DNA of 64,000 nt from Paraburkholderia sp. PREW-6R (GCF_039621805.1 NZ_CP155073.1:2356001-2420000); one strand, 5' to 3'. Shown: positions 48,720 to 58,287, counted from the stretch's first letter. The notes: generated from the sequence alone by a model not told the origin. A program made the numbers and translations.

Positions 48720-48968
48720 TCAGGAGACGCGCGCCGCGAGAGCAGTGCGCACCCGTTGCGCGTCGAGGTGATAGTGACAAAGTTCGACGCCGTCACATAC
48801 CAGAACGGGCACCCATTCGTTGTAACGGGCTTCCAGCGCCGGATCGGCGTCGATGTCGATTATCTCGATCTGCGCGCCGAATTCCGCGAGCAGCGGTTCG
48901 AGCGCGGCGCGCATCTCATCGCAAAGGTGGCACCACGCGCGCCCATAAAGCGTGAGCGGCGCGGCCAT
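48720..48968 (-). CDS. Glutaredoxin-family protein (DUF836)
   Basis: An 82-residue thioredoxin-fold protein with the redox pair CHLC in LYGRAWCHLCDEM near the N-terminus and the cis-Pro region VPVLVCDG. This matches DUF836, small glutaredoxin-like proteins. It starts 2 bp after the DegQ-type protease stop, so it belongs to the rpoE operon. Physiological partner unknown. Confidence 0.88.
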   Translation of the reverse strand: MAAPLTLYGRAWCHLCDEMRAALEPLLAEFGAQIEIIDIDADPALEARYNEWVPVLVCDGVELCHYHLDAQRVRTALAARVS

Positions 48969-48970
48969 AG

Positions 48971-50491
48971 TTACTTTTGCGCGCTGCGCGGGCGAAGCGG
49001 CACGAACTGCGTGTTGTCACCCCGGCGAACCAGCAGCGCGACCATCTTCTGCGGGTCGAGATGCGAAGTGACTTCGTCGAACTGCTTGGCGCTCGTGATA
49101 TCCGTGTCGCCCACTCGTAGAATGATGTCGCCCTTTTGCAGACCCGCGCGCGCTGCCGGCCCGTCCGCGGTGTCGATCTGCACGCCGCTGCGCAGCTTCA
49201 GATCTTTCAACTGGTCGGGCGGGATATCGCTGACCGCGACGCCCAGCGCGTTGGTGGCGCGCTGCTTCTGTACCGGCGGCTTCTTCGTATCGGCCTTGGC
49301 GGTCTTGTCCGGCTGCATTTCTGCAATCGTGACCGGCAAGTCCCGAGTCTGACCCTTGCGCCAAACGGTAATCGTCGCTTTCGTGCCCGGCTTCATCTCG
49401 CCGACCATGCGCGGCAGGTCCGTTGCGGTATCGACCGAGTGCCCGTTGAATTTAAGAATGATATCGCCCGGCTGCACACCGGCTTTGTCCGCCGGACCGC
49501 CCGGCTCGACGCTGCTGACGAGCGCGCCTTGCGCCTTCGGCAGACCGAGCGAATCCGCTACGTCTTTGGTCACTTCGCCAATTGCCACGGCAATGCGGCC
49601 GCGTGTCACTTTGCCCGTCGTTTTCAGCTGGTCAGCCACACGCATGGCTTCGTCGATCGGGATCGCGAACGAAATGCCCATGAAACCGCCGGTGCGGCTA
49701 TAGATCTGCGAATTGATGCCGATCACTTCGCCTTGCATATTGATCAGCGGACCGCCCGAATTGCCCGGATTCACTGCGACGTCCGTCTGAATGAACGGCA
49801 GGTAGTCACCGGTATCACGCCCCTTCGCACTGACGATGCCGGCGGTGACCGTATTCTCCAGTCCAAACGGCGAGCCGATGGCCACCACCCATTCGCCGAC
49901 GCGAACCTTGTTCGAGTCGCCGATCGTGATGGTGGGCAAATTGGCGGCGCTGATCTTGACGACCGCCACGTCCGTGCGGTCATCCACGCCGATCAGCTTG
50001 GCCTTGAACTCGCGCTTGTCGGTGAGCGTGACGTAGATGGTGTCCGCGTCGTCTACGACGTGCGCGTTGGTCATCACGTAGCCATCCGCGGACAGGATGA
50101 AGCCTGAACCCACACCGCTATTCGTTTCCGGATCACTGTTGTCCGGCGAATCCTGATTGCCGCCGCTGCCGCTCCCGCTACCACCGTTATCGCCGCCGTG
50201 CGGTGAGCCGGGCGACTGCGGCGACTGAGGCAACGGAATGCCGAAAAAGCGACGGAAGAACTCCGACATGTCGCCGTCGTCCATACCGGGCGGCAGGCCA
50301 CCGCGCGCGCCACTGTTCGACACGCGCGTGGTGGTGCGAATGTTGACGACGGCGGGCCCGACCTTGTCGACGAGGTCTGTGAAGTCAGGCAGATTGGCTG
50401 CCGGAGCCGCTGATGCCGTGTGCGGTACGAGCGGCAAACACGCCGCTACTACCACGGCGGCGAGGAATTTGCGCACCGAGAAAGTCGTCAT
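48971..50491 (-). CDS. Periplasmic DegQ/MucD-type serine protease (DegP family)
   Basis: A 506-residue exported protease. A signal peptide covers about residues 1-28. The trypsin-like domain has the triad His in MTNAHVVDDAD, Asp in RTDVAVVKI and Ser in NPGNSGGPLINM. Two PDZ domains follow (ALVSSVEPGGPADKAGVQPG; GVQIDTADGPAARAGLQKG). A Gly/Ser/Asn-rich loop lies at about 90-125. It degrades or refolds damaged envelope proteins. It follows rpoE-rseA-rseB as mucD follows algU-mucA-mucB in Pseudomonas, which favours the MucD assignment. Confidence 0.95.
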   Translation of the reverse strand: MTTFSVRKFLAAVVVAACLPLVPHTASAAPAANLPDFTDLVDKVGPAVVNIRTTTRVSNSGARGGLPPGMDDGDMSEFFRRFFGIPLPQSPQSPGSPHGGDNGGSGSGSGGNQDSPDNSDPETNSGVGSGFILSADGYVMTNAHVVDDADTIYVTLTDKREFKAKLIGVDDRTDVAVVKISAANLPTITIGDSNKVRVGEWVVAIGSPFGLENTVTAGIVSAKGRDTGDYLPFIQTDVAVNPGNSGGPLINMQGEVIGINSQIYSRTGGFMGISFAIPIDEAMRVADQLKTTGKVTRGRIAVAIGEVTKDVADSLGLPKAQGALVSSVEPGGPADKAGVQPGDIILKFNGHSVDTATDLPRMVGEMKPGTKATITVWRKGQTRDLPVTIAEMQPDKTAKADTKKPPVQKQRATNALGVAVSDIPPDQLKDLKLRSGVQIDTADGPAARAGLQKGDIILRVGDTDITSAKQFDEVTSHLDPQKMVALLVRRGDNTQFVPLRPRSAQK

Positions 50492-50526
50492 ATCGTAGCA
50501 AGCCGAGGGATTCAGGATTCGGAGGA

Positions 50527-51573
50527 TTACTTATTCGGAGCTTTGTATTCTATGGCAGACGCAAATTGCTGCAACGTGGTCTGAGGCACCTCACCTAGCA
50601 GAGTAATCCAGAAGTCGCCGCGTCGCTTGACCAGCACATGCGTCGCCCCACTGCTGCCCGAGCCTTCCTTACGCGTGTTGTTCTCCACAGGCTCGACAAA
50701 CACGGAAATCGCCGCAAGACCGTCGGAAAAGACCGCCTGGTCGACCGGAATGGTAGGCTGCCCCGGATCGCGCGCAGCCATTGGGCGGCGCAACTCACGA
50801 ATCATATGAAAGCCGGGCACGGTTGGCGTGATCTGCCAGCCCTGCGCGGCCATGTCGACCGGTTCCACCGGCGGTCGCACCACTGTCCAGCCCTGCGTAT
50901 TACGAATGCCGTTTGCAATGGCGGCCTTGTCCACCGGCACGCCGATACGAATCTGCGAAAACGACAGCTGTTCAAGCACCTGGCCGCTTGGGTCGAGCGT
51001 TTGCGCGCGCAGAAGCAGGCCCGTCTTCTTGTCGGCCCACAGCTTGTAGGCGAAACGAAATGCATCTTTCGGATCGAGTTCGATCACCTGGCTGTCGACA
51101 CCTGCAACGCGATCGTCGCCGAGCAGCTTCGGCTCGTACACCGCGAGCACCTGGTCGCCGCTGACGGCCAGCAGTGCCGGGAACGAGTCCTTGTTCTGAC
51201 GTTTCTCGACTACGCACAAATGCCGTTCCGGCACGAACGTGTAAAGCTCGTCATTGTGACGCAGCATCTTGCGCGGCTTGCCGTCCAGACTTTCGAGCTG
51301 CTCGAACTCGCCTTCCGTCCGGGTTGCGTAGTGCGCAATGCGTGAGGTTTGAACGAAGTTACCGCGCTGATAGACGAACGCGCCTTCGTAATTTTGCTGC
51401 TGCGCGGCCTGATGAATGCGATCGAGCAGATCCGCGGCCGTGCGATGGGCGACGAGCGGATCGTCGGTTTGTGCAAAGACCCGCGGTGTAGCGGACAACA
51501 ATACGGCTGCACAGAACAGGAATGCCGGCAGCCGCCCCCAGATAGTCGTTTTATTCAACCGCGGAGTCTGCAT
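50527..51573 (-). CDS. rseB: RseB/MucB family periplasmic regulator of sigma-E
   Basis: A 348-residue exported protein starting MQTPRLNKTTIWGRLPAFLF with a signal peptide ending near VFAQ. The mature protein is the MucB/RseB fold: NYEGAFVYQRGNFVQTSRIA, EFEQLESLDGKPRKMLR and the C-terminal SGATHVLVKRRGDFWITLLGEVP. It binds the periplasmic part of RseA and shields it from proteolysis, while sensing envelope stress. It begins 4 bp after rseA and precedes the DegQ/MucD-type gene. Confidence 0.95.
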   Translation of the reverse strand: MQTPRLNKTTIWGRLPAFLFCAAVLLSATPRVFAQTDDPLVAHRTAADLLDRIHQAAQQQNYEGAFVYQRGNFVQTSRIAHYATRTEGEFEQLESLDGKPRKMLRHNDELYTFVPERHLCVVEKRQNKDSFPALLAVSGDQVLAVYEPKLLGDDRVAGVDSQVIELDPKDAFRFAYKLWADKKTGLLLRAQTLDPSGQVLEQLSFSQIRIGVPVDKAAIANGIRNTQGWTVVRPPVEPVDMAAQGWQITPTVPGFHMIRELRRPMAARDPGQPTIPVDQAVFSDGLAAISVFVEPVENNTRKEGSGSSGATHVLVKRRGDFWITLLGEVPQTTLQQFASAIEYKAPNK

Positions 51574-51577
51574 CAAA

Positions 51578-52198
51578 CTATTGGCCTTGCGAGGAAACAG
51601 CGGCAGCGCGAATCAGCGGCATGGAACCTGGCATGACCGGCTGCTGCGCGAATTGCTGGTGGGCTTCCAGATACTGGTCGAGACTTGCGTCGCGAATAAT
51701 GTTGGCGTCTTGCGCGACCGGCTGCGCCGTTGCCGTGGGCACTGACGCAACGGCCACGCGCTGCAACGCGTCACCATGCTGGACCGAAGCGACTTGGGAG
51801 CCGCCCGGCACGCCTTGCAGTTGCGGCACGACGATCCAGGTCAGCGTGGCAGCCGCAGCGGCGACGGCGAACGCCGGCACCACCCGACGGCGCAATGCCA
51901 GCAACCTGGCCGCCACCGGCTGTGCGGCAGGCGCGAGCACATGCGGTTCGCTTTCAAAACGCGCCGCGAACCCGTTCAGAAACGCGCTGCTCGCTGCCGG
52001 GCTGACTGCCAGTTCATCGGAACGCAGCGCGTCGCCGATCAAGTGGTAGCTCGACCAGGCGGCGCGATCGTCGCCGTCCAGATCGGAAATAAATTTGTCC
52101 AGATTCAGATGCTCTTCGCCGAACAGCTCACCGTCGACAAAAGCAGACAGACGCTCGCCGCGCGAGCTGGCATACGATTGCACCGAGACCGACCCCAT
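51578..52198 (-). CDS. rseA: Anti-sigma-E factor RseA/MucA type
   Basis: A 206-residue protein from ATG 52198 (MGSVSVQSYA), preceded by GGGGAG. The cytoplasmic N-terminal domain holds GERLSAFVDGELFGEEHLN and WSSYHLIGDALRSDE, the sigma-E-binding region. A single membrane span VVPAFAVAAAAATLTWIVV lies near 103-121, then an Ala/Gln-rich periplasmic tail. It holds RpoE inactive until proteolysis. A second ATG at 52210 is possible. It is between rpoE and rseB. Confidence 0.94.
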   Translation of the reverse strand: MGSVSVQSYASSRGERLSAFVDGELFGEEHLNLDKFISDLDGDDRAAWSSYHLIGDALRSDELAVSPAASSAFLNGFAARFESEPHVLAPAAQPVAARLLALRRRVVPAFAVAAAAATLTWIVVPQLQGVPGGSQVASVQHGDALQRVAVASVPTATAQPVAQDANIIRDASLDQYLEAHQQFAQQPVMPGSMPLIRAAAVSSQGQ

Positions 52199-52281
52199 GA
52201 TGCTCCCCATCTTACGAATACCCCGTAGTGACACCACTAATCCAGATATTGCACCCGCGCCCTTCGAGACAGACTGGTGGT

Positions 52282-52881
52282 TTACCAGCGCTTACCCTCA
52301 GGTGTGTCAAGCAACGGACGCAATTTTGCCGCAATGGCTTCGCGAGCGCGGAAAATTCGTGATCGGACGGTGCCGATTGGGCAACCCATCATCTCAGCGA
52401 TTTCCTCGTAGCTCAAACCTTCAATTTCACGAAGAGTAATGGCGGTGCGCAGCTCTTCCGGTAAAACCGCCATCGCAGCATTGACCGTCTCGGCGATCTG
52501 CTTGCTCATCAACATCGACTCAGGCGTGTTGATATCCCTTAGTTGGTCGGCGTCGGAGAAAGTTTCAGCTTCTTCAGCATCTGCTTCGGTCGATGTGGGT
52601 GCGCGCCGCCCCTGGGTGGCAAGGTAGTTCTTCGCGGTGTTGACGGCAATCCGGTACAACCACGTATAAAATGCCGACTCCCCGCGAAATTGCGGCAGCG
52701 CGCGATACGCCTTGATAAAGGCGTCTTGCGCCACGTCTTCCACTTCTGCGGGGTCGCGCACGAGTCGCGAGATCAGCCTGAGAATCTTGCGGTGGTATTT
52801 GGAGACCAGAAGCTCGAACGCGGCCTTGTCGCCCTTCTGGACGCGCTCGACCAGCACCTGATCAATTTCTTTTTCGCTCAC
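52282..52881 (-). CDS. rpoE: RNA polymerase sigma-E factor (ECF; AlgU/RpoE)
   Basis: A 199-residue ECF sigma factor. Region 2 is VEDVAQDAFIKAYRALPQF with FYTWLYRIAVNTAKNYL; region 4 is LREIEGLSYEEIAEMMGCPI and GTVRSRIFRAREA, which read the -10 and -35 boxes of stress promoters. It heads the operon with rseA, rseB and the DegQ/MucD protease. Just upstream are a candidate sigma-70 promoter and a GTTAC repeat array (52949-52986). Confidence 0.98.
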   Translation of the reverse strand: MSEKEIDQVLVERVQKGDKAAFELLVSKYHRKILRLISRLVRDPAEVEDVAQDAFIKAYRALPQFRGESAFYTWLYRIAVNTAKNYLATQGRRAPTSTEADAEEAETFSDADQLRDINTPESMLMSKQIAETVNAAMAVLPEELRTAITLREIEGLSYEEIAEMMGCPIGTVRSRIFRAREAIAAKLRPLLDTPEGKRW

Positions 52882-52948
52882 CTGATAAATCCGTTAACTA
52901 TAGGGCGCATGGCGGGGCACCATTGTAGCGTCCCCATCATCTGGGCAC

Positions 52949-52986
52949 GTTACACAGGTAACACCGGTTACAGTCGTTACAGTCAA
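52949..52986 (-). promoter_or_regulatory. Candidate rpoE promoter overlaid by a 9-bp-phased GTTAC/GTAAC array
   Basis: Pentamers GTTAC, GTAAC, GTTAC and GTTAC begin at 52949, 52958, 52967 and 52976, exactly 9 bp apart. On the minus strand TTGACT (52986-52981) lies 17 bp from TGTTAC (52963-52958), a plausible -35/-10 pair whose spacer and -10 are the repeats. The array also overlaps the stop of the YgfX-like gene. I see no canonical sigma-E (GAACTT-type) promoter here. Confidence 0.5.
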
Positions 52987-53468
52987 GCGCCCGCGGCGCG
53001 TCGGCCGAGCACCGCCAGTTTCCGGAACGCAGAGTGAGTGAGCGTATCGGCCGGCACCAACAAGGTGTGCAAGCGGCCGTGTTCCGGCATCAAGGCCAGA
53101 ACCAGCAGACAATCGCTCCATTGCGCGCAACCTGTGACCTGCCCTTTTACCAGCAATCGCCCAGCCCGGTCCCACGCGGTCAGTCCGTCAACGCCCATTT
53201 TTAGCGCGACAGGCCGTGACCGCTCATGTCGCTGCATGCACCACACGAGGCACGCGCCAACCGCGAACACGAGTGGCAACGCATGCCAGGCGCCCAGATG
53301 CGACGCCAGACAACGATAAACGGCTAACGTCGCGGCAAGGACGAATATTGCCTGCGCGGCAAGCATGACGCCGGAGCGCCGCAAAGCCAAAGTTTGCGGT
53401 GCTCCGACTAACTGTGCCGAATCAGGAGAAAACGCCGGCGAGCCCGGCGTACAGGACTGACGTGCCAC
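52983..53468 (-). CDS. Uncharacterised YgfX-like small membrane protein
   Basis: A 161-residue protein with two adjacent hydrophobic segments (about 34-50 and 62-78) and a soluble C-terminal half with GRLLVKGQVTGCAQWSDCL and LLVPADTLTHSAFRKLAVLG. This layout resembles the YgfX/CptA-like proteins found near rpoE or fabF in betaproteobacteria, but similarity is weak. Function is unknown. It follows fabF by 15 bp and its stop codon lies within the candidate rpoE promoter. Confidence 0.6.
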   Translation of the reverse strand: MARQSCTPGSPAFSPDSAQLVGAPQTLALRRSGVMLAAQAIFVLAATLAVYRCLASHLGAWHALPLVFAVGACLVWCMQRHERSRPVALKMGVDGLTAWDRAGRLLVKGQVTGCAQWSDCLLVLALMPEHGRLHTLLVPADTLTHSAFRKLAVLGRRAAGA

Positions 53469-53483
53469 TAATCGACCAGGCGA

Positions 53484-54722
53484 TCAGGCGCGCTTGAAAA
53501 CCAGCGTGCCGTTGGTGCCGCCGAACCCGAACGAGTTCTTCAGCGCCACGTCGATCTTCATCTCACGTGCGGTGTTCGCACAATAATCGAGATCGCACTC
53601 CGGATCCTGGTTGAAGATGTTGATCGTCGGCGGCGAAATCTGATGATGCACGGCCAGCACGGTGAACACAGACTCGAGTCCGCCCGCGCCGCCCAGCAAG
53701 TGGCCCGTCATCGACTTGGTCGAATTCACGACCATGTCTTTCGCGTGGTCACCGAAAGCGCGTTTGATGCCGGTGGTTTCCGCCAGGTCGCCCAGCGGCG
53801 TGGAGGTGCCGTGCGCGTTCAGATAGTTGACCTGATCGGCATTCACCCGAGCGTTCTTCATGGCCGCGATCATGCAGCGGCGCGCGCCGTCGCCGTCTTC
53901 GAGCGGCGCGGTCATGTGGTAGGCGTCACCGCTCATCCCGTACCCGCTGACTTCCGCGTAAATCTTCGCGCCGCGCGCCTTGGCGTGCTCGTACTCTTCG
54001 AGCACCATCACGCCTGCGCCCTCGCCCAGCACGAAACCGTCGCGGTCTTTATCCCACGGGCGGCTCGCCGTGGCCGGGTCATCATTGCGTTGCGACAGTG
54101 CGCGCGCTGCCGCAAAGCCGCCGATACCGAGCGGCGACACCGTGGATTCCGCGCCGCCGGCGATCATGACGTCGGCGTCGCCGTATTCGATCAGGCGCGA
54201 CGCCTCTCCGATACAGTGCAGACCGGTCGTACACGCGGTGACGATCGCCAGATTCGGACCCTTGATGCCGAATTTGATCGACAGATGCCCCGAAATCATG
54301 TTGATGATCGACGCCGGCACGAAGAACGGCGAGATGCGGCGCGGGCCGCGATTGAGCAACTCGGTTTGCGTGACTTCGATCATCGGCAGACCGCCGATGC
54401 CCGAGCCAACCACCACGCCGATGCGCTCCGAATTCTCGTCGGTGACTTCGAGACCGCTGTCCTGCATCGCCTGGATGCCTGCAGCCACGCCGTAATGGAT
54501 GAACGTATCCATGTGGCGCGCTTCCTTGCCGGGAATGTAGTCCTCGATATTGAAGCCCTTCACCTCGCCAGCGAAACGAGTGGAGAAGTTCGACGCGTCG
54601 AACTTCGTGATATTGGCAATACCCGACTTGCCGGCGACCAGATTGGCCCAGCCGTCGGCAACATTATTGCCAACAGGCGAAATCAGCCCCAGGCCTGTAA
54701 CAACAACACGACGGCGGCTCAC
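53484..54722 (-). CDS. fabF: 3-oxoacyl-[acyl-carrier-protein] synthase II (FabF)
   Basis: A 412-residue condensing enzyme. The active-site Cys is in [15 protein letters not shown], the two His are in [12 protein letters not shown] and [15 protein letters not shown]. It elongates acyl-ACP with malonyl-ACP. I chose GTG 54722 (before [12 protein letters not shown]) because AAGGGG lies at proper spacing; the longer in-frame reading to 54770 has no family match. It is downstream of acpP, separated by a strong hairpin. Confidence 0.97.
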   Translation of the reverse strand: MSRRRVVVTGLGLISPVGNNVADGWANLVAGKSGIANITKFDASNFSTRFAGEVKGFNIEDYIPGKEARHMDTFIHYGVAAGIQAMQDSGLEVTDENSERIGVVVGSGIGGLPMIEVTQTELLNRGPRRISPFFVPASIINMISGHLSIKFGIKGPNLAIVTACTTGLHCIGEASRLIEYGDADVMIAGGAESTVSPLGIGGFAAARALSQRNDDPATASRPWDKDRDGFVLGEGAGVMVLEEYEHAKARGAKIYAEVSGYGMSGDAYHMTAPLEDGDGARRCMIAAMKNARVNADQVNYLNAHGTSTPLGDLAETTGIKRAFGDHAKDMVVNSTKSMTGHLLGGAGGLESVFTVLAVHHQISPPTINIFNQDPECDLDYCANTAREMKIDVALKNSFGFGGTNGTLVFKRA

Positions 54723-54742
54723 GGTAACCCCTTTTTCATAGA

Positions 54743-54798
54743 TGACAAAAACAAAAGCCACAGCGGCCACAGGAAACCGGCCTGTGTGCCCTGTGGCT
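54743..54798 (-). terminator. Hairpin with U-rich tail between acpP and fabF (attenuator or partial terminator)
   Basis: AGCCACAG (54756-54763) pairs with CTGTGGCT (54791-54798) around a 27-nt GC-rich loop that can pair further. On the minus strand a TTTTGTTTTTG tail follows, 20 bp before the fabF start. It fits partial termination after the highly expressed acpP. Confidence 0.7.
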
Positions 54799-54954
54799 GT
54801 TTATCCCGGCAATCGCGCGGAAAAATGCGCAGTCGACATCGCTTGCTCCTGCATGGCAGACGGCGCGGCAAAAAGCGCCAGCCCTGCTGGCGCCGATGAC
54901 CGGCACGACAGGGCGTCATACGCCGCCGACGCAGAAACGCAGGCGCGAATGACC

Positions 54955-55194
54955 TTAGGCCTTGACGTTCGCGCGAGCGTAGTCGATCGCTTGCTGAACG
55001 GTGGTGATCTTCTCGGCTTCTTCATCCGGAATTTCCATGCCGAATTCGTCTTCGAGGGCCATCACGAGCTCAACGGTGTCGAGCGAGTCGGCGCCGAGGT
55101 CGTTGACGAACGAAGCTTCGTTCTTGATCTCAGCTTCTGCCACGCCCAACTGTTCTGCGACGATCTTCTTGACGCGCTGTTCGATATTGTCCAT
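54955..55194 (-). CDS. acpP: Acyl carrier protein
   Basis: A 79-residue acidic four-helix protein. The phosphopantetheine Ser is in [19 protein letters not shown]. It carries growing acyl chains for FabD, FabH, FabG, FabF and PlsX, all encoded here, and is activated by AcpS at 41304. It lies 152 bp after fabG. Confidence 0.99.
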
Positions 55195-55346
55195 TACCCC
55201 TCCAAGGGAAAAAGAAGTTCAAAAATACAGGTGCGCGCATTTTATCAGGTTTGCCCCGGCAAAAAAGCGGCGCATCCGGTTGCTGTCAAGGCATGCGCCT
55301 GACGCATTTGCAAACGCATCAAGGCGCGGATAGTAACCGAAAACGG

Positions 55347-56096
55347 TTACGACATGTACATTCCGCCGTTCACATGCAAAGTGGTGCCGGTGATATAGCC
55401 TGCCTGCGGCGACGCGAGGAACGCGACAGCATGTGCGATGTCGTCAGGCGTGCCGAGCCGACCAAGTGGAATCTGCGTTTTCAACGCGGTTTGCTGCTCT
55501 TCCGGCAGCGTCTTCGTCATATCCGTATCGATGAAACCCGGCGCCACGCAATTGACCGTGATGCCGCGGCTGCCGATCTCGCGTGCCAACGCGCGCGTCA
55601 TCCCTGCGACGCCCGCTTTCGCGGCAGCATAGTTGATCTGACCAGGATTGCCCGCCGAGCCGACTACCGACGTGATGTTGATGATGCGACCGCCGCGCGC
55701 CTTCATCATGGGGCGCAGCACTGCGCGCGACAGACGGAACACCGACTTGAGATTGGTGTCGACCACCGCGTCCCAATCGTCGTCCTTCATGCGCATGGCC
55801 AGTTGATCCTGCGTGATGCCCGCGTTGTTCACGAGCACGTGCAGCGCGCCGAATTCCTTTACGGTGCCGTCGATCAGCGCTTCGGCTGCGGCGGCGTCGT
55901 TCACGTTCAGCACCGCACCGCGACCGCTCACGCCGGCAGCGTTGAACGCCTCGCTGATCGCGGCCGCGCCGCTTTCGCTGGTCGCCGTGCCAATCACCGT
56001 TGCGCCCTGGCGAGCCAGTTCCATGGCGATCGCCCGGCCGATGCCGCGCGAAGCGCCCGTTACGATCGCGATCTGCTTGTCGAGAGTCTTTTCCAT
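55347..56096 (-). CDS. fabG: 3-oxoacyl-[acyl-carrier-protein] reductase FabG
   Basis: A 249-residue short-chain dehydrogenase. The NADPH-binding glycine motif is VTGASRGIGRAIAME, the NNAG motif is LVNNAGITQDQ, and the catalytic Ser-Tyr-Lys is in ITSVVGSAGNPGQINYAAAK. It reduces 3-oxoacyl-ACP. It lies between fabD and acpP. Confidence 0.98.
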   Translation of the reverse strand: MEKTLDKQIAIVTGASRGIGRAIAMELARQGATVIGTATSESGAAAISEAFNAAGVSGRGAVLNVNDAAAAEALIDGTVKEFGALHVLVNNAGITQDQLAMRMKDDDWDAVVDTNLKSVFRLSRAVLRPMMKARGGRIINITSVVGSAGNPGQINYAAAKAGVAGMTRALAREIGSRGITVNCVAPGFIDTDMTKTLPEEQQTALKTQIPLGRLGTPDDIAHAVAFLASPQAGYITGTTLHVNGGMYMS

Positions 56097-56226
56097 CTGT
56101 CAGTCCGAATGCCCTTCGCAGGGCTGATTGATTCCTGGTGCAATGCGAGATACAGCGTCACAGGCAGCGCATCACGAGCAGCGCGTCACAAGTAGTCCGT
56201 CGATCCCGGCATGCGACGCGCGAGAG

Positions 56227-57162
56227 TCAGCTCGCCGTGACGAGCTTGAGCGTTTCTTCGAGCGATGCGGGATCGAACACCGACGCGCCGGTCAGATTGC
56301 CGTCGATACGTTTGGTCAGACCCGCAAGCACCTTGCCCGGCCCGCATTCGATCACGTGCGTGACGCCCTGCGCGGCGATGGCCTGAACGCATTCCACCCA
56401 ACGCACCGGACCGGCCGCCTGGCGCACCAGTGCGTCCTTGATCCCGACGGGTTCATTGACAATGGCAACGTCCACGTTATTGACGACGGGAATCGACGGC
56501 ACCTCGATATTCACGCTCGCGAGGTATTCGCGCAGCTGGTCCGAAGCCGGCTTGAGCAGCGACGAATGGAACGGCGCCGAGACAGGCAACGGCAACGCGC
56601 GCTTGGCGCCCTTCGCTTTCGCGACTTCGCACGCCTTGTCGACCGCGGCCTTGTTGCCCGCGATCACGACTTGCGCCGGCGCATTGAAATTGACCGCCTC
56701 GACCACGCCGGCGACCGACGCCTCGACGCATACCGCGCGCACGGTGTCGTCGTCGAGACCGAGAATGGCGGCCATGCCGCCTTCACCGACCGGTACCGCC
56801 GTTTGCATGGCCTGCGCACGAAAACGCACGAGCGGCACCGCATCGCGGAACGCGAGCGCGCCGGCGGCGACGAGCGCGGTGTATTCGCCGAGGCTATGGC
56901 CTGCAAGGATGGCAGGTGCCGGCCCGCCCGCCGCCTGCCACGCGCGATCGATCGCGTACGCGGCTGTCAGCATGACCGGCTGGGTGTTGGTGGTGAGATT
57001 CAGATCTTCGGCCGGGCCTTCGGCGATCAGCTTGCCGAGGTCCTGATTGAGCGCGTCTGACGCTTCCTGAACCGTTTCACGCACGACCGCGTGGTCGGCG
57101 AACGCGTTGAGCATGCCGACCGATTGCGAACCCTGCCCAGGAAAAACGAACGCAAATTTCAT
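56227..57162 (-). CDS. fabD: Malonyl-CoA:ACP transacylase FabD
   Basis: A 311-residue acyltransferase. It begins MKFAFVFPGQGSQSVGML; the nucleophile Ser is in ILAGHSLGEYTALVAAGAL and the catalytic His in LPVSAPFHSSLL. It loads malonyl groups on ACP. ATG 57162 is chosen; the upstream in-frame stretch to 57252 is not FabD. It lies between fabH and fabG. Confidence 0.98.
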   Translation of the reverse strand: MKFAFVFPGQGSQSVGMLNAFADHAVVRETVQEASDALNQDLGKLIAEGPAEDLNLTTNTQPVMLTAAYAIDRAWQAAGGPAPAILAGHSLGEYTALVAAGALAFRDAVPLVRFRAQAMQTAVPVGEGGMAAILGLDDDTVRAVCVEASVAGVVEAVNFNAPAQVVIAGNKAAVDKACEVAKAKGAKRALPLPVSAPFHSSLLKPASDQLREYLASVNIEVPSIPVVNNVDVAIVNEPVGIKDALVRQAAGPVRWVECVQAIAAQGVTHVIECGPGKVLAGLTKRIDGNLTGASVFDPASLEETLKLVTAS

Positions 57163-57297
57163 AACGTCCCCAAACTCGATGTTGTCAGATATGGGTGGCG
57201 CGCCGTCGCGCATTGCACGAGCACCGCACGAGCGCCGCGCGAGCACAAGCACGCGCAGGCACCGGAAAAACGATTGCCTTTGGGCTCGCCGCCGCGA

Positions 57298-58287
57298 TCA
57301 ATAGCGGATGACCGACGCGCCCCACGTGAAGCCGCCACCGACGCCTTCGATCAACACGTTCTGGCCGCGCTTGATGCGGCCGTCGCGCACTGCGACATCG
57401 AAAGCGAGCGGAATGGACGCAGCCGACGTGTTGCCGTGCTCGCCCACCGTGACGACCATGCGCTCCTGCGGCAGGCCGAGCTTGCGGCAGGTGCTTTGCA
57501 TGATGCGGATATTGGCCTGGTGAGGAATCAGCCAGTCGACCTGGTCAGCGGAGAGACCGGCTTTGGCCAGCGCTTCGACCGCTACCTTCTCGAGCACGTT
57601 GACGGCGAGCTTGAAGACCGCCTGCCCATCCATGTGCAGGAACGCGCTGCCGGACACGATGCCGCCGTTCACATTGCCCGGCGTGCAGAGAATGCCGGAG
57701 TGGCTGCCGTCGGCGTGCAACGCGCTGGCCAGCACGCCCGGCTCTTCCGATGCCTGCAGGATGACCGCGCCGGCGCCGTCGCCGAACAGCACGCAGGTGG
57801 TGCGGTCGTTGAAATCGAGAATGCGGGAGAATGTTTCCGCGCCGATCACGAGCGCCGTGCGATGCTGACCGCTGCGAATGAAGCTGTCCGCAGTGGCCAC
57901 CGCATACGCAAAGCCGGAACAGACAGCCTGTACGTCGAATGCCGCGCCGTTGTTCCTGATGCCAAGCTTGTTCTGCAACAGACACGCGGTACTCGGAAAC
58001 ACAAAGTCCGGCGTGGAGGTTGCAACGATAATCAGGTCGATGGATTGCGGATCGATGTCGGCCGCTTCGATCGCGCGCTGCGACGCGATGAGCGCCAGAT
58101 CGCTGGTCGCGACGTCAGGTTCGGCGAAATGGCGGGCATGAATGCCCGTTCGGGCCACGATCCATTCGTCGCTCGTCTCGACGCCTTGCCTGGCGAGACG
58201 CTCGGCCAGATCCTGATTGGTGACGCGTTGGGATGGCAGATAACTGCCGGTGCCCAGCACGCGGGAATAAATTGTCGATTGAGCCAT
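57298..58287 (-). CDS. fabH: 3-oxoacyl-[acyl-carrier-protein] synthase III (FabH)
   Basis: A 329-residue initiating condensing enzyme. The catalytic Cys is in [14 protein letters not shown], His in [12 protein letters not shown] and Asn in [15 protein letters not shown]. It starts fatty-acid synthesis from acetyl-CoA and malonyl-ACP. Its ATG overlaps the plsX stop codon (TAATG), so plsX and fabH are translationally coupled. Confidence 0.98.
   Translation of the reverse strand: MAQSTIYSRVLGTGSYLPSQRVTNQDLAERLARQGVETSDEWIVARTGIHARHFAEPDVATSDLALIASQRAIEAADIDPQSIDLIIVATSTPDFVFPSTACLLQNKLGIRNNGAAFDVQAVCSGFAYAVATADSFIRSGQHRTALVIGAETFSRILDFNDRTTCVLFGDGAGAVILQASEEPGVLASALHADGSHSGILCTPGNVNGGIVSGSAFLHMDGQAVFKLAVNVLEKVAVEALAKAGLSADQVDWLIPHQANIRIMQSTCRKLGLPQERMVVTVGEHGNTSAASIPLAFDVAVRDGRIKRGQNVLIEGVGGGFTWGASVIRY

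Noticed and set aside
52949..52980. Possible CRISPR-like or iteron array
   Set aside because: Units are only 5 bp with 4-bp gaps and number four; too short for CRISPR, and no replication gene is nearby. Kept only as an operator-like array.
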